64,000 nucleotides of DNA from contig NC_134137.1 in the NCBI RefSeq assembly GCF_033958435.1, positions 320,818,501 to 320,882,500 of the forward strand. Direction: 5' to 3'. The DNA is from Carettochelys insculpta. Taxonomy: Eukaryota; Chordata; Testudines; Carettochelyidae. Positions within the stretch are counted from its first letter, which is position 1, and the number at the start of each line of letters is the position of its first letter. A program made the translations under genes and the position numbers. The notes beneath the pieces are model-generated. The model had not been told where the DNA came from and searched no databases. It saw only the letters and a program-made list of their open reading frames with translations. Positions 11,280 through 22,240 of this stretch are shown here, piece after piece.

Positions 11280-12040
11280 ACACACTTGCTCTGAGTCACA
11301 AAGACTGTCTCGCAAAGTCTGTCTCTCGGTTTCTTTTTCATATTCACATGCTCTTTGTGTCTCATTGTAGCACCCAGCCACAACTCTTCTGCCCAAGGTT
11401 CTGCCCCTTCCAGGACACCCAGAGTTGGCCCTTCACCAGCACCAAATTTTGTGCAGTGGCCACTGCAAAAATTATCGCCCACCACTGGTGTCGCGGGATT
11501 TCTTGACAAAGAATTCTTTGTATGTTGCAAAGGAGATGGATGCCATTTGTGTTAAATCTGTGTCCTGATTAAACACTTCAGCATCTCTTGTCTGCTCTTC
11601 CATAACCTTAAGTATGTGGTTAGAGGCATCTTTCCTATATTTCTCCTTCCCACCTCTCCTCTCTTCTCTGGGCTTGAATTGAAGAATGGTTCAAAACCTC
11701 CCTATTTTGTCTGACTGCACCAACTGAGGCGGAGACCATCAGTGGGAGAAGTTTTCTGCACTGTCATGGTATCTTCTGCAGGGTATAATGTAACAAAAGA
11801 GGGGATTATAAAATTTCTGCTCCAGGTTGAAACATTTTACACAAAAGTACATTTTGCCACATATGTGCCCACTTACCTAGTGACCCTAGAGCCAACCTCA
11901 CATCTCAGAAACACAACTGCTCTCCTTCATTTCTGTGACAATCGTCTCTTCTTCCCCCCACAGCCCGCAACTTCCCCCGCTGTGGTCCCCAGGCCAGAGC
12001 CAATTATCCTGGGCCTCTTCTCACACTTCCTGCTCCTCCT
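11280..12040. other. Non-coding stretch
   Basis: No host exon recognised. The distal part probably belongs to the Harbinger relic whose Myb-like ORF lies at 12045-12500, but I cannot place its left terminus. Confidence 0.35.
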
Positions 12041-12044
12041 CAGG

Positions 12045-12500
12045 CTACTGCTGAGACTCACCATTCATATCAGGACTTGAGATCAGTTCCCAAGTGCCTT
12101 CTGCACCAGGTGATCGTGCTGTGAGCCCCACATCCTCATCTAGCTCTACCTCTTCATCTGTAATGTCATCCTGTAGGTTGAGTCCTCTTTCTGCTGACTC
12201 GGTGCCTTTGGAAGTATCCAAAGGTTTCTCCATACAGGATTGCATCAGGCTCTTTATAAAAATGGCACATCTTGGATGTGCCACCAGAACAAGAGTTGCT
12301 TTCCTCCCTCCCCTTGTGATATGCTTGCCTCAGCTCTTTTATCTTTCCTCTGAAGTGCAGTGTGTCCCGCTCATACCCCATCTCTCACAGGGCTCAAAAA
12401 ATGTGACCGTACGTGTCCCAGTTCCTTTGGGTCACTTGCAGCATAGAATCCAAAAGCTCCGCAGTGGTCAAAGTAGCAGATAGCCAGCTGGGTGTGGCTG
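12045..12500 (-). pseudogene. Harbinger Myb/SANT-like ORF relic
   Basis: The reverse strand encodes KIKELRQAYHKGREE, then a Ser/Gly stretch, CHFYKEPDAILYG and an acidic tail (DDITDEEVELDEDVG) across two frames. This matches the trihelix Myb/SANT-like DNA-binding ORF of Harbinger elements. The same motif, as VKELQQAHHRVQEA, occurs in the second Harbinger element at 47545-47843. Frameshifts and stops make it a pseudogene. A Harbinger-like terminus (complement of CTAAGGTCACGTCTACACT) at 12875-12893 probably marks one end of the element. Confidence 0.6.
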
Positions 12501-13017
12501 GGATGATGCCATGAGAACGCTCCACACTGAGCCAGCCAGCAGGGAATGGAATTTAAAGTTCCTGGGTCATGCAAGGGGAGGGCAGATAGCTGTGAACCTG
12601 GCTGCAGGGCACTGGAGCTCAGAGTGCTGCCCAGAATGGTTACTTGGATTTGTGGGAAATATCTTGGGTTCAGTAAAGGCAACAGAGAGACTCCTGTGCT
12701 ACACATGATATGATTGTTGACAGCACTGGGAGGGGGAGAGGAAAAAGCCCCTCATGGAGGGGGAAGTTTTTTGTCACCAAAACTAGCTGCTTTTGGTGAC
12801 CTTTTGTTATGTTGCAGTGTGAATATTGTTGGAGTTTTGTCAGCAAACAGGCGATTTTAGAGACAAAACTTGCCAGTGTAGACGTGACCTTAGAAATATT
12901 TCTTCTTAGTTAGTGCAAGGAAGATTTCTAGTAGACTGACTATGAAGGGCTATGGCAGGACTCTGGACTTTTCTACTAAAATGTTGCTCTAGGTTGATTG
13001 TCTGCTTTTATCTAAAG

Positions 13018-13375
13018 CAGGGATGCACAAAGTGGGGGGCATGACATTTTGTAAGGGGGGCACAGCATGATCTCTGAGGCTCCTGCTGCATTGCCAGCCC
13101 TCTGCTTTCTCCTGCGTGGCCTCTGTTGCTGCTGTTGACAAGTGAACTCTGCTGGGCCAATCAGAAAGCACAGAGGTCCTGAGTCAAGTGACAGGAGTAG
13201 CCAATGAGTTCCCGGTTTGATAAGGTTCCCTCCTGAGATCCTCCCCCCTTTGAGGCACCCCCTGGAGCCTTCCAGAGCATCTCATGCTGTTCCTTATTTC
13301 CCCTCCCCCCCACATCTCTTCTGGTGGTCCTCTCGCAGGTTGTGGGGGCCCTGGCTAAAAAGTTTGCTCACCCCA
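13018..13375. mobile_element. hAT MITE with perfect 8-bp target duplication
   Basis: A 358-bp element beginning CAGGGATGCACAAA and ending as the complement of TGGGGTGAGCAAAC. It is flanked on both sides by ATCTAAAG (13010-13017 and 13376-13383). The 8-bp duplication and the CAGGG-type terminus identify a hAT insertion. There is no transposase, so it is non-autonomous. Confidence 0.85.
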
Positions 13376-13666
13376 ATCTAAAGGACTGTATAGAGTTAGT
13401 TATTTTAGCTTTGCAATGAGTGACTCCTGAATATGAATTTTCCTGGGAAAGAAGGTTAATGGCAAGTAGGCTACCAGGCAATCGTAGATATAATGTGAAG
13501 AAACATGTTACTTGCTTGATACATTAAATATCACTGTTGTATCTTACATATCTTAAATTCTTCATAAGCCATTGCATCATCTTAATTGTTTCAATATTTT
13601 TTGATATTATAGAAATACCTTCATGTTTTCTGAAGCTGAAGCTGAAACCTTTCTTCTTGCTTCCAG

Positions 13667-13719
13667 TATTATGCCAAGGACTGTTTTTCCAACCCATACT
13701 ACACCTTTGGAAAATTTTG
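13667..13719 (+). CDS. SCAF11: SCAF11 internal exon (53 bp)
   Basis: A short exon with a strong pyrimidine tract and CAG acceptor (13664-13666) and a GT donor at 13720. In frame it reads MPRTVFPTHTTPLENFG after a split first codon. I recognise this as the SCAF11 segment that precedes the large RS-rich exon; the human protein has a closely similar PRTIFPT stretch. The exon ends one base into a codon, and that base joins the AT at 19760 to keep the frame open. The exons before it, encoding the N-terminal RING finger, are not recognisable in this window and should lie upstream. SCAF11 is a nuclear SR-like factor linked to spliceosome assembly. Confidence 0.8.
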
Positions 13720-14357
13720 GTAAACTCTTTTTTTTGTAAGTTTTATTTATAGTTCATATAAGCTGTTGTCCATTAGTAAGCTTCAAACCCAGATATTTTC
13801 ATAATCAATTTCCAAGGTTAAAATTCAGGCAGTAAACTGCTTTGCTAGTTCCCAAATAATTTGCCACTTACATAGAATGCTAGGTTTCTTCATTAAGGGA
13901 AGAGCAAAATATTCTCTTTGAGTTTTGTCTTGTATAACTCTATATCCCAAAATTACGTGATTCTTATACTTATTTTTGGAACCTTATTGGGTTTGTTGAA
14001 AGGATGAGTAGCAGCTTTGCTGATGCATTATAAATTATTTAATAACCTAGACTCAGCAGTGCTCTATTGAGTGTCACAAAGGAAACAATGATGCCTAGGT
14101 GGAGCCGTGGTCTAGATTAGTATTTAATTGGTAGGGCAGAGCCCTTCACCAAAGAGTGAGGGGTGGGGGTGGAAACTTTCAGCATGGGTTGATCTTCAAG
14201 GTCCTGAACATTCTCCCTTGTGCTGTGGTAGCTGCCCTCAAACCCAGTTAGAATAGAAATCTTCCTTCTCCCCCAGTCCGCACAGCTTTGAAATGTGGGG
14301 AGCAGAGCTTTCAGAGGCAGCAGAACTACCATCAGAACCTCTTTTGAAGCAGTATTA
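13720..14357. other. SCAF11 intron, unremarkable part
   Basis: Intron between the 53-bp exon and the large exon at 19760. No repeat recognised in this part. Confidence 0.6.
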
Positions 14358-14365
14358 CCTTAGAG

Positions 14366-14791
14366 CAGCGGTGTCCAATCGTAATTGAAGGATCACCACA
14401 TTTGTGGTTGTCGCCCTTCTGTATTTGCCACAGGGCCTCACTCTAACAATGCCCAGCCCCAGGCTTTCCCTGCCCCTGCTCTAGATAGATGGCTTTCCCC
14501 AGAGCCAGGCACCCCCAGCCCGCCCCCCCCACAAATAATGCAGCAACTCACCAGAGCTGCCACTGCCTCAGGGGCTGCACCAGGGCCTCTGCAAACCGCT
14601 GCTGCTGCCATGAGTTTGTCCCACCAAGCAGTGGGGACCTGCGCAGAGCCGACAGGCAGCACCCATGTGTGCGGTTTGGAGGAGCCACATTTTAAGGCTC
14701 CAAGAGCTGCATGCGGTTCCAGAGCCAGTCACCACACCACGATGTCTCATTCACCGCATGTGGCAAGTAGTGACCGTATTGGACACCATGG
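14366..14791. mobile_element. hAT MITE with perfect 8-bp target duplication
   Basis: A 426-bp element beginning CAGCGGTGTCCAAT and ending as the complement of CCATGGTGTCCAAT. It is flanked by CCTTAGAG at 14358-14365 and 14792-14799. The 8-bp duplication identifies a hAT-type insertion into the SCAF11 intron. No ORF of transposase type is seen. Confidence 0.85.
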
Positions 14792-14799
14792 CCTTAGAG

Positions 14800-15300
14800 C
14801 TAAGTGCTGAGCAAGCAGGGAGAGGCCTTGGGGCTTCAGCACAAGCAGTAAAAACAGGGAAACAGCTATCAGGGAACCAGAGCAGGGAGTGAGAATAGAT
14901 GCAGCAATAAGAGTAAAAAAATTTAGTTCTCCTTTGTGTGGAAGCAGAGAGAGACTTTTCAGGGCCCTACTGTTTCGTGCAGCTTAATTGGCTCCCCACC
15001 CGGCCCCTGGGTCCATTTTCCTTTGTCTTACTACATCTGCCAGTAACCAGTGAATGTGTTAGCGAATGCTGCTGCTAAAATTCTCTGTGACCGAATAGTT
15101 ACTGTTGAAATGTACATTATAGCTGTTTTCAACTGGGTGTCAACTCTGCAATAATTAAGGAAATATCATGTCCCTCAAAGCTACTGTTGCATTCCATCCG
15201 CAGATTGAGGAGCACATTTCAGTAGTTCATATTTTAAAGGATTTCTCCACTTTACAGAGGCTAGAAACTTAAGTTTTGTCCACACCTGTGAGTAATACCA
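14800..15300. other. Intron, nothing recognised
   Basis: SCAF11 intron sequence without a supported feature. Confidence 0.5.
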
Positions 15301-15309
15301 GAATAACTA

Positions 15310-15750
15310 CAGTATAGTAAACTCTTTCCTATCCAGCAGCTCTGGGCCTGGGAGGCTGCCAAATATTCAAATATTCTGGGTAATAGAGAGGTATACCTAG
15401 CAATACGTAACACTAAAGCAAAACAAGATTAAATATTAAGAAACAAAAATGTATCATCATAATCAACAACAACCATGTTGGTGTCCGATGCCTCTATCGC
15501 TATTTCCTTCCATTTTTCCTTGTTCAGTGCGGAGTTGCTTAGTTTCTGTAGACTAGTGTCCATATTTATGTACCAACAACAGTAGTATTGTACACTGTAA
15601 ACTTATAGGGTGTTTGCTCTATTTATTTGTATTTATTTTCACTATCATGTACTTATGGAAAACATAACTAAAATTTATTTATAGTTAAAATGCTGGTTAT
15701 TTGAGCATTCTGGATAATAAAATGCTGGATCTGAAAGCATTTACGGTATT
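15310..15750. mobile_element. Possible Tigger-like element interrupted by a LINE
   Basis: The left part (AGTAAACTCTTTCCTATCC near 15318) and right part (CTGGATAATAAAATGCTGGA near 15710-15730) resemble the two ends of a Tigger-like MITE, but the terminal repeats are too diverged to fix the ends. The RTE-like LINE fragment at 15458-15570 lies between them. Confidence 0.35.
15458..15570 (-). repeat. RTE-like LINE 3' end
   Basis: The reverse strand encodes KLSNSALNKEKWKE and ASDTN, ending in a GAT-rich tail (atgatgat on the complement). A second copy at 53338-53460 encodes KLSHSALDRERWKE and ASDTN, so the two share a protein-coding ancestor. The trinucleotide tail suggests an RTE-type LINE; this is inference. 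Confidence 0.5.
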
Positions 15751-16078
15751 AAAATTATTTTATGTGTTCTGGTTAGTTTCCTCATATAGCCAAGCCCTTA
15801 ATGTGGTTTAAATGAAACTTGGGCAGAAATTGAAGCCAGGAACAGAGAGAGATTGATTCTACTTTTAAAACTGGGGGAGGGGAAGTACATTTAAATAGCA
15901 CTTGAACTATTGATTAACTTTCATACGTTTTCTCTCTTTGGTCCTATTTTGTGGTTGCAGATATTTGATGCAGGAGTTTGAATGAAGGTGGGGTCAGCAA
16001 TTAAGAGAAGGGGTTTTCTTAGTGGCTGCCCTACTATGATTGAAATGTGGGGTAAGAAAAGCACATGATTCCAGCTGC

Positions 16079-16099
16079 CTTTTTTTTTTTTTTTTTTTC
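16079..16099. repeat. Poly-T tract
   Basis: A run of about 20 T in the SCAF11 intron. Confidence 0.9.
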
Positions 16100-17055
16100 C
16101 AAACATGAAGCTAGGATGGTGGAAGTCCACTGCAAAGGAATGTGACAATGCTAGAGTTCACCTTTAAGGTGACAGGACTGTTAGACTGCACCAAAGTAGA
16201 AGTTTATGCATTTTTAATTTGAAAAGTTTGTAAAATATCAAAAAATGGGTTTATTTAAACAAATTGTTATTCATATTGGGCCTAATTAGGATAGATAATT
16301 CTAGCAACTCAAGAATTTGACACTGCACATACCTAATGCAAGTCAGGGAACTAAATGCTTCAGATTGTATGCTGGAAGAAGCACAAAAGACAGAGTTCAT
16401 GCCTGGCTAGGGAAATGAGGGGAAAATTTTTTTGGAAATTTTGTTTTAAAATTTAGGGGTTTTTATTATGCCTGTTGATTTGTTTTCTCCATTAGAATTC
16501 AGTTTTGTATTTACAAGCATTTCACTTCATCTTTTAAAGAATAATTATGTTTTGAAATGTTGTCTGGTTTCTTGTTTCTCACGGGTATATGAAAGTCTAA
16601 AGGACTTCAGTGACTTGAAAGGGGTGGTTGAAGGGACACACATGAGATGTTCATTTAGATGTACTTTAAGCCCTACATGAACTAGCTAAGAACATATCTT
16701 TAAATTCTAACACAATTTAAAAGTCTAATGTGTACAGGGCAGGGCTTCAGTGCATGCTGAACTGGGAAAATGGAAGTTTACAGAACACCATCAGAAAGAC
16801 ACAACCCTAGCAAACAAGATGAAACACTACAACTTAATTCAGGTTCTCACTATTGAGGATGTGAGTTCTGCTTGAAAACTTTTAGTCCTGCTCTACACTA
16901 TAAAGTTTTAGTAGTATAATAATACCTGTTACGTATGTGAATTATTTACAGCATTTTTATATAGACAAAAGGCAGCCTTAGTATAGAATCATTCATATTG
17001 TAGAAAAAATGTTTTTGCCGGCATACCTTATTTTTTAAGGGATACTTGCAAAAGC
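16100..17055. other. Intron, nothing recognised
   Basis: AT-rich SCAF11 intron without a supported feature. Confidence 0.5.
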
Positions 17056-17060
17056 ACATG

Positions 17061-18800
17061 CTTCTTTAAGTGCTTGCTCAATGTTGATTCCATTCTAGGT
17101 ATGTGTGTACCCATGAGCACAAAGATTTTTGTTTTGGCAGTATCTGTAGCCACAGCCATATCAGCCCCTTGAATTCTGTGCTCGTGAGATGGTATATTAG
17201 TTATTGTTGACTCTAATACCTTTCAGTTCCGTCTTTCCTGCCTGAGAAGGTTGGTTGGAGCACCTTGTCTTGTGTTACAAAAGTGTTTGTGGATCTTACA
17301 GTCCATTGTTGTCTCCTTTGTTATTAATTGATAGACACTTTTAGTTAGACTTTCAAGTGTTAGAGTAGTGTAGTTTAGGAGTCCCTGCTAGGACTACTAC
17401 TTGGAGCAGGGAATGCCCCATTCCCCAGGCTTTAAGCCATGTTCCTGTATAGCTGGCCACTTCCCATTAATGACACCCATGAAATCTGTTCACAGTGTTT
17501 GGGAAAGTCCCATAGAAAGGTTAAGTGTAGGAATCTGGAAAACTTTCACACAAGAACTCAAAGAGCAGGATATCAGCTTGAGGGCCTTCTTCATGGAGGC
17601 TGTGCTTTGTGTCCCCCCGCCCCCTTAGAGCCCTCTCAGACTCCATGCTCAATAGCTCAGTGTTGACACACAACACATCAGTGGCACCAGATTGCACCCA
17701 GAACCGTTTCGCTTCCCTGGTCACATGTCCATTTGGTAGCTGCTCAGGAGTACTGCTGTGATCAGACCCTCTAGTTCAGCCAGGGACTTGCCTCTAACTC
17801 CTGGGAGAGGCAGGGGTCCAGGACCCACGTAGGGTAATCTGTGCCTGAAGCAGGCCAACTGGCCAAAAAGCATGTAGGACAGACACCAAGCTAGGTCAGG
17901 GCCATCTACGTGCAGTCAGGTTATGGGACTGTCCCCAAACACAACAGAGCATCCCCAATCTGCAGACTGCAGGCGTCACTCCCTGATACTGCAGCCTTGA
18001 ACCCCAGCACTGCAGTCTCAGTCCACAGTTAAAAGGTGTGGGCCCTGATACCAAGGTCTCTGTCTGCTGGGCACAGTACATCTGAATCACGAAACCAGTC
18101 CCTGTAGCTGTGGTACCCTCAGGCAGGGGTGAACTCAGGTGGGAGGCCTAAGTGGTCTCTCAGGCATAGATTTCTTCCCACTCTGCGGGATCATTACCAG
18201 TTGTGACAATTCTCCAGCTCCCCGGTACTGCTCTTTGAGCAGGCACCAGTCCTTGCCCTCTGTTTACTGGTCACCAAGGGTCATGGAGCAGACTCATGCA
18301 TCTATAGCTCTTCCATGGGCACCAGCAGAGCAATGAGTTGTGGAGTACTGCTCAGTTGGAATACTGGAACCCATGGCCTGTACCTGTTACGCAAGTCCTG
18401 TATTCCTGCTGCACCTCCTAGCCCACGTTGGACAAGTTGCACCCATCCAGCTGGCACCTGAATCGCTGACGATTGCTGAATCTGTTGTGAGTTGCCCTCG
18501 TGCCCAAGGAGCCATCCCCAGATGAGCCAGGGGAAGCCCCTACATCCCCCTGCTTGTTTGCAAGCAGGCTGCCTCCTTTCATCCCCAACGGCTTTAAGGA
18601 GCATAAAACCCAGCTCGGAAGGGTGGCTGCCAGTCTGAACTTGGAGGTCAAGCAGCTGATTTCAGGACCTTCTGTTGAAGGATGGAGGGCTCTTTTTGAA
18701 CTGGCTGATGCATGACTTCGTGGACTCCTGTGTCATCCTCCGTTCCTTGGATCTACACACTCCAAATGAGCAGTACTCCACAGCTCATTGCTCTGATCAT
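17061..18800 (+). mobile_element. DIRS fragment G (5' part, gag only)
   Basis: It begins with a terminal-repeat-like block (CTTCTTTAAGTGCTTGCTCA, then 'ttgattccattctaggt'). This is related to the termini of fragment F at 63070 but not to those of B/C. A gag-like region follows. No reverse transcriptase or recombinase is found, so the copy is truncated at about 18800. It lies in the SCAF11 intron, in sense orientation. The 3' boundary is approximate. Confidence 0.6.
17439..17666 (+). pseudogene. DIRS gag-like zinc knuckle (fragment G)
   Basis: A 75-residue frame contains a perfect CCHC knuckle, CSQCLGKSHRKVKC (C-x2-C-x4-H-x4-C). It lies in the same position relative to the element start as the knuckles of copies A and B. 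The flanking protein is degraded. Confidence 0.65.
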
Positions 18801-19690
18801 TTTAGCAGAAATAAATATGCTGACCACCCAAATTTCCCCACATGCTTTACTGGGTGTTAGAAATCCCAACTGTCTCTTTTGCACCTATCACAGTCTTGCA
18901 TTTTGCTGTGAGAACTTCTATGCAGTGCCTTTCCAGAAACCTGGGGCACCTTAAAAATTGAAAACCATATCCAGTGCAGAGAAAACGGATTACAGTATCA
19001 CCCCAGCAGAAAGAGTACTGGGCATCTGATATTTTTCATATTTTAAAAATCTTCATCTTTTAAATTTGCCAGAAGCTGCTGCAGAAATTTTTATGCTCTT
19101 TGTCAGTGGAGTACTGCAGAAATCAGAGAGCTTTGCGACAGAATTTAATTTCACTTTACCATTGGAATACCCAGAGTTTTAATTATAAACTGTGAATGTA
19201 AGATTTTACTAGGGATTATGTTATCGTTTACAGTTCTTAATTAAGCACTTTTCAGGTGGTAATTCACGATTACATTGATGACCATTTTAAAAAAAAGTAT
19301 CGTGCAGCCACATTGAACTTTAACAGTCTGTGGCTGCAGTAAGTCTTAGCTTGAAACATCAACCACTGCTGTAATTTAACCACTTCAGTTGGTGAACAAT
19401 AACTTTCTATGTGGCATTCATTCTTAGTCTTTTAATGGTAATGCCAAGTCTCCCTGTGGTGAAGCATGGTTGCTTGTTTGTTTTTTAATTCCATTGGTGC
19501 CATGGAGCCTTACCTACATGTCTCCAACATGTTATTTTTTTTACATCTATTTCTGTTCTTTTGAAGAAGCAGAATATGTGGAACATAATGCTAGATTTAG
19601 CCCTGGTCACATCTTATACCAAAATTTATATTGTGCTACACATTGGCATCTGTACTCATTGCCATGTTTGCATTCATATTATGTTTGTTT
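18801..19690. other. Intron before the large SCAF11 exon
   Basis: AT-rich, no supported feature apart from the adjoining CA/CG microsatellite. Confidence 0.5.
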
Positions 19691-19695
19691 AATAT

Positions 19696-19696
<1 letters not shown>

Positions 19697-19729
<33 letters not shown>

Positions 19730-19730
19730 T
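19697..19730. repeat. (CA)n/(CG)n microsatellite
   Basis: An alternating purine-pyrimidine tract, including CGCGCGCG, lies about 30 bp upstream of the 19760 acceptor. It could adopt Z-DNA (inference) and leaves an unusually short, weak pyrimidine tract for that splice site. Confidence 0.9.
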
Positions 19731-19759
19731 AAATTTTAATGTGTACTTTGTTATACTAG

Positions 19760-22240
19760 ATCCCTATGGAAGGAGATATGCTGTTGCATGTGCACAGGAA
19801 GGAGAGGAGAAGAAGCAAGCTTCTGGCACAGCTGGCACTAGAGGAACAAGAAAGAAGACTGCAAATACTACCCCTAGAAGATCTGCACGGAACAGAAAAA
19901 CTGAGACTGAGAGTCAGTCTCGCAGCTCACCAAGGTCAAGTAATTCTGGATGTGATGCCCCCAATGACAATAGCTCAGCTACAAATGTTTCTTCTTCTAC
20001 AGAATCAGAAAAATCGCTTCCAAAACGGAAGTCTAAAAGAGGAGTTAAACAGCAGGTGCCTTTGGTTAAAAAGAAACTGAGACGTTCTCTGCGTTCTGAA
20101 AAATCATCCAGTGATTCAGTGGAAGATGACGAAGCTGCTGAGTCTGATACACCGCCCGTATTAGCTAAAGACCACCCATCAGATAGTGAAAGTAGTAACT
20201 TCTGCCTTATGCACAAAGATAATGCAGAAGAAGAACCTGCTAATGGCTTGGGAAGCTGTACTGAACATGTTGAGAGTGAGGCTCTTACAAGAGACTCTGA
20301 CAAAGAACAGGATTCCCTAGAAAATTCAGACTCAGGTTCCTGTATTCAAGAACCTCCTGTGTTAATCTTAGAGACTCAGAAATATGAAATAAAAGATGCT
20401 GATAAACATGTTACAGGTTTTGATAATAAGGGTGTCTGTGAAAATGTTCTAGACCAAGTAGAACAACCAATGAACAGTCTCACAGATGAATTACTTGAAG
20501 ATTCACTAACACCTACAAAAGTAGATCACACATTGGTGAACCCTCAGGATGAAAGTCCTGAATGCCTAGACTCTGTGACAAAAGTAGATCGGTTTTCAGA
20601 TAGTCCCAGAAATGAATTGACTGAGCATCCAGAATCCATAGAAATTAATGATTCTGAGGACAAAGAAAAGGTAGCAAATTGTAATAGTGCAAATATTGAA
20701 GACACAAAAACTGTGCAAGACACTGAAGCAGCTGTATCAGTGAGTAATATTTCTCTAGAGGTTAACAAATTGAATCAGTCTTTAGATGAGGAACCTACAC
20801 CTGTGTGTGAAGAGGCCACTACAGAGTTACTCGCAATGAATTTTGAACAATCTAAGAAACATTTTAGTGAGGATAACAACGAAATGATACCAATGGAATG
20901 TGACTCATTTTGCAGTGACCAGACTGAATCTCACACTGAACAGCCACCATCAATTGGTGCTATAAAACAAGAAGAGGCAAGCGCATTTCAGCAAGATTCT
21001 GAAAACTGTATATCACACTCAGGTCCTTCTGACAAAAAAGATGATGTTTCTTCTCAAGAAACAGAATGCTCAGCAGAACTTAAAAAAGATAAAAAGACTC
21101 GAACTAGACGGTCTAGATTCCACTCTCCATCAACAACTTGGTCTCCTTCCAGGAGAGAGGGCAGGAAATCTCAGTCACCCTCTCCCAAAAGGGATACTGT
21201 CAGGGAGGGCAGCAGGTCTCGGTCACATGAAAGGGAGAGTATCAGGGAGCTTAGAAGATCTCCTTCACGGTCTCCAAAAAGAGAGACTGTACGAGGGGGT
21301 AGGAAAACACCCTCTTGGTCTCCTAAAAGGGAGGCTGACAGAGAAGGCAAAACATCTCCTCCTTGGTCAAGAGTTAAAGATTCCTCTCCAAGGCAAAAAT
21401 CTAGATCTGAAAGCAGAGACAAGGACAGCGAAAGAGATGGACAAAGGAGAGATCATGACAGAGAGAGAAGTAGGAGGTGGTCAAGATCTCGGTCACGATC
21501 TAGATCAAGATCCAGATCAAGAACAAGAAGTAAAGGTCCTTCATTCCTTAGGAATGAGAGAGATGGTCATTCTCCTCGGTGGAAAGAGAGATGGTCAAAT
21601 GACAGCTGGAGAAGTCCCAGAGGAAATGATAGATACAAAAGAAGTGAGCAGGAGAAACAGAATGAAAATATGCAAAAAGAAAGAGACAATACGGACGAAA
21701 GTATTGATAACCAATCTTATTCTGAAAAGCATAAGAATGATTGTCCAGATTGGGTAATGGAAAGGATAAATGCTGTTCCTGAAACTAGGAGCAGAGAGAG
21801 AGAAAAATTTAAAGATACACAATGGGAAGAAAATAGGCATGATAATTCAGGACATTCTTGGAATAAAAACTTTGGTTCAGGTTGGATTTCAAATCGTGGC
21901 AGAGGCAGCCGAAACAGAGGTGGCCGTGGCAGAGGTGGTTTCATGTATGGAGACCAGAATGAAAACCATTGGCAAAATAGAAAACCCCTCTCAGGAAACT
22001 CAAATAGTTCTGGGAGTGAAACTGCAAGATTCCCAGAACATCAACCATACAGGCGTAAGAATGAACAAGATTTTTCTTTTGATACACCTGCTGATAGGTC
22101 AGGGTGGACATCTGCATCGAGCTGGGCTGTAAGAAGGACTTTACCTGCAGATGTTCAGAACTATTACTCAAGAAGAGGACGAAGTTCCTCAAGTCCTCAG
22201 TCTGGATGGATGAGGCAGGAAGATGAGACATCTGAGCAAG
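19760..22240 (+). CDS. SCAF11: SCAF11 large RS-rich exon
   Basis: A 2481-bp exon with acceptor TACTAG (19754-19759) and donor AAG|GTATT at 22241. It encodes about 826 residues. In order: a basic Ser/Thr region (TTPRRSARNRKTE), a long acidic Ser-rich middle, the conserved stretch HFSEDNNEMIPMECDSFC (20851-20914), an RS domain (about 21100-21540, including SRSRSRSRSRSRSRTRS), a charged region, an RGG-rich segment (SNRGRGSRNRGGRGRGG, about 21890-21940) and FDTPADRSGWTSASSWAVR (about 22078-22134). This order and these motifs are those of vertebrate SCAF11. The frame is uninterrupted, which shows the gene is functional. RS and RGG segments fit nuclear RNA-processing contacts. An apparent GTG start at 19741 is intronic and not a start. 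Confidence 0.95.

Noticed and set aside
11095..11396. Short ORFs rich in Thr-His or Cys-Val around 11242
   Set aside because: They are translations of the CA microsatellite.
10438..11489. One hAT element spanning 10438-11489
   Set aside because: The two ends look related, but the flanking 8-mers (gtttagag and gtgtcgcg) do not match. Only the left end is annotated, tentatively.
14385..14892. Ala/Pro-rich ORFs at 14385-14892
   Set aside because: They lie mostly within the 14366-14791 hAT MITE, which has no known coding role.
19741..19759. GTG-initiated start of an 852-residue ORF
   Set aside because: The first 19 bases are intron with a splice acceptor at 19754-19759. SCAF11 similarity begins at 19760, and the missing N-terminus lies upstream.
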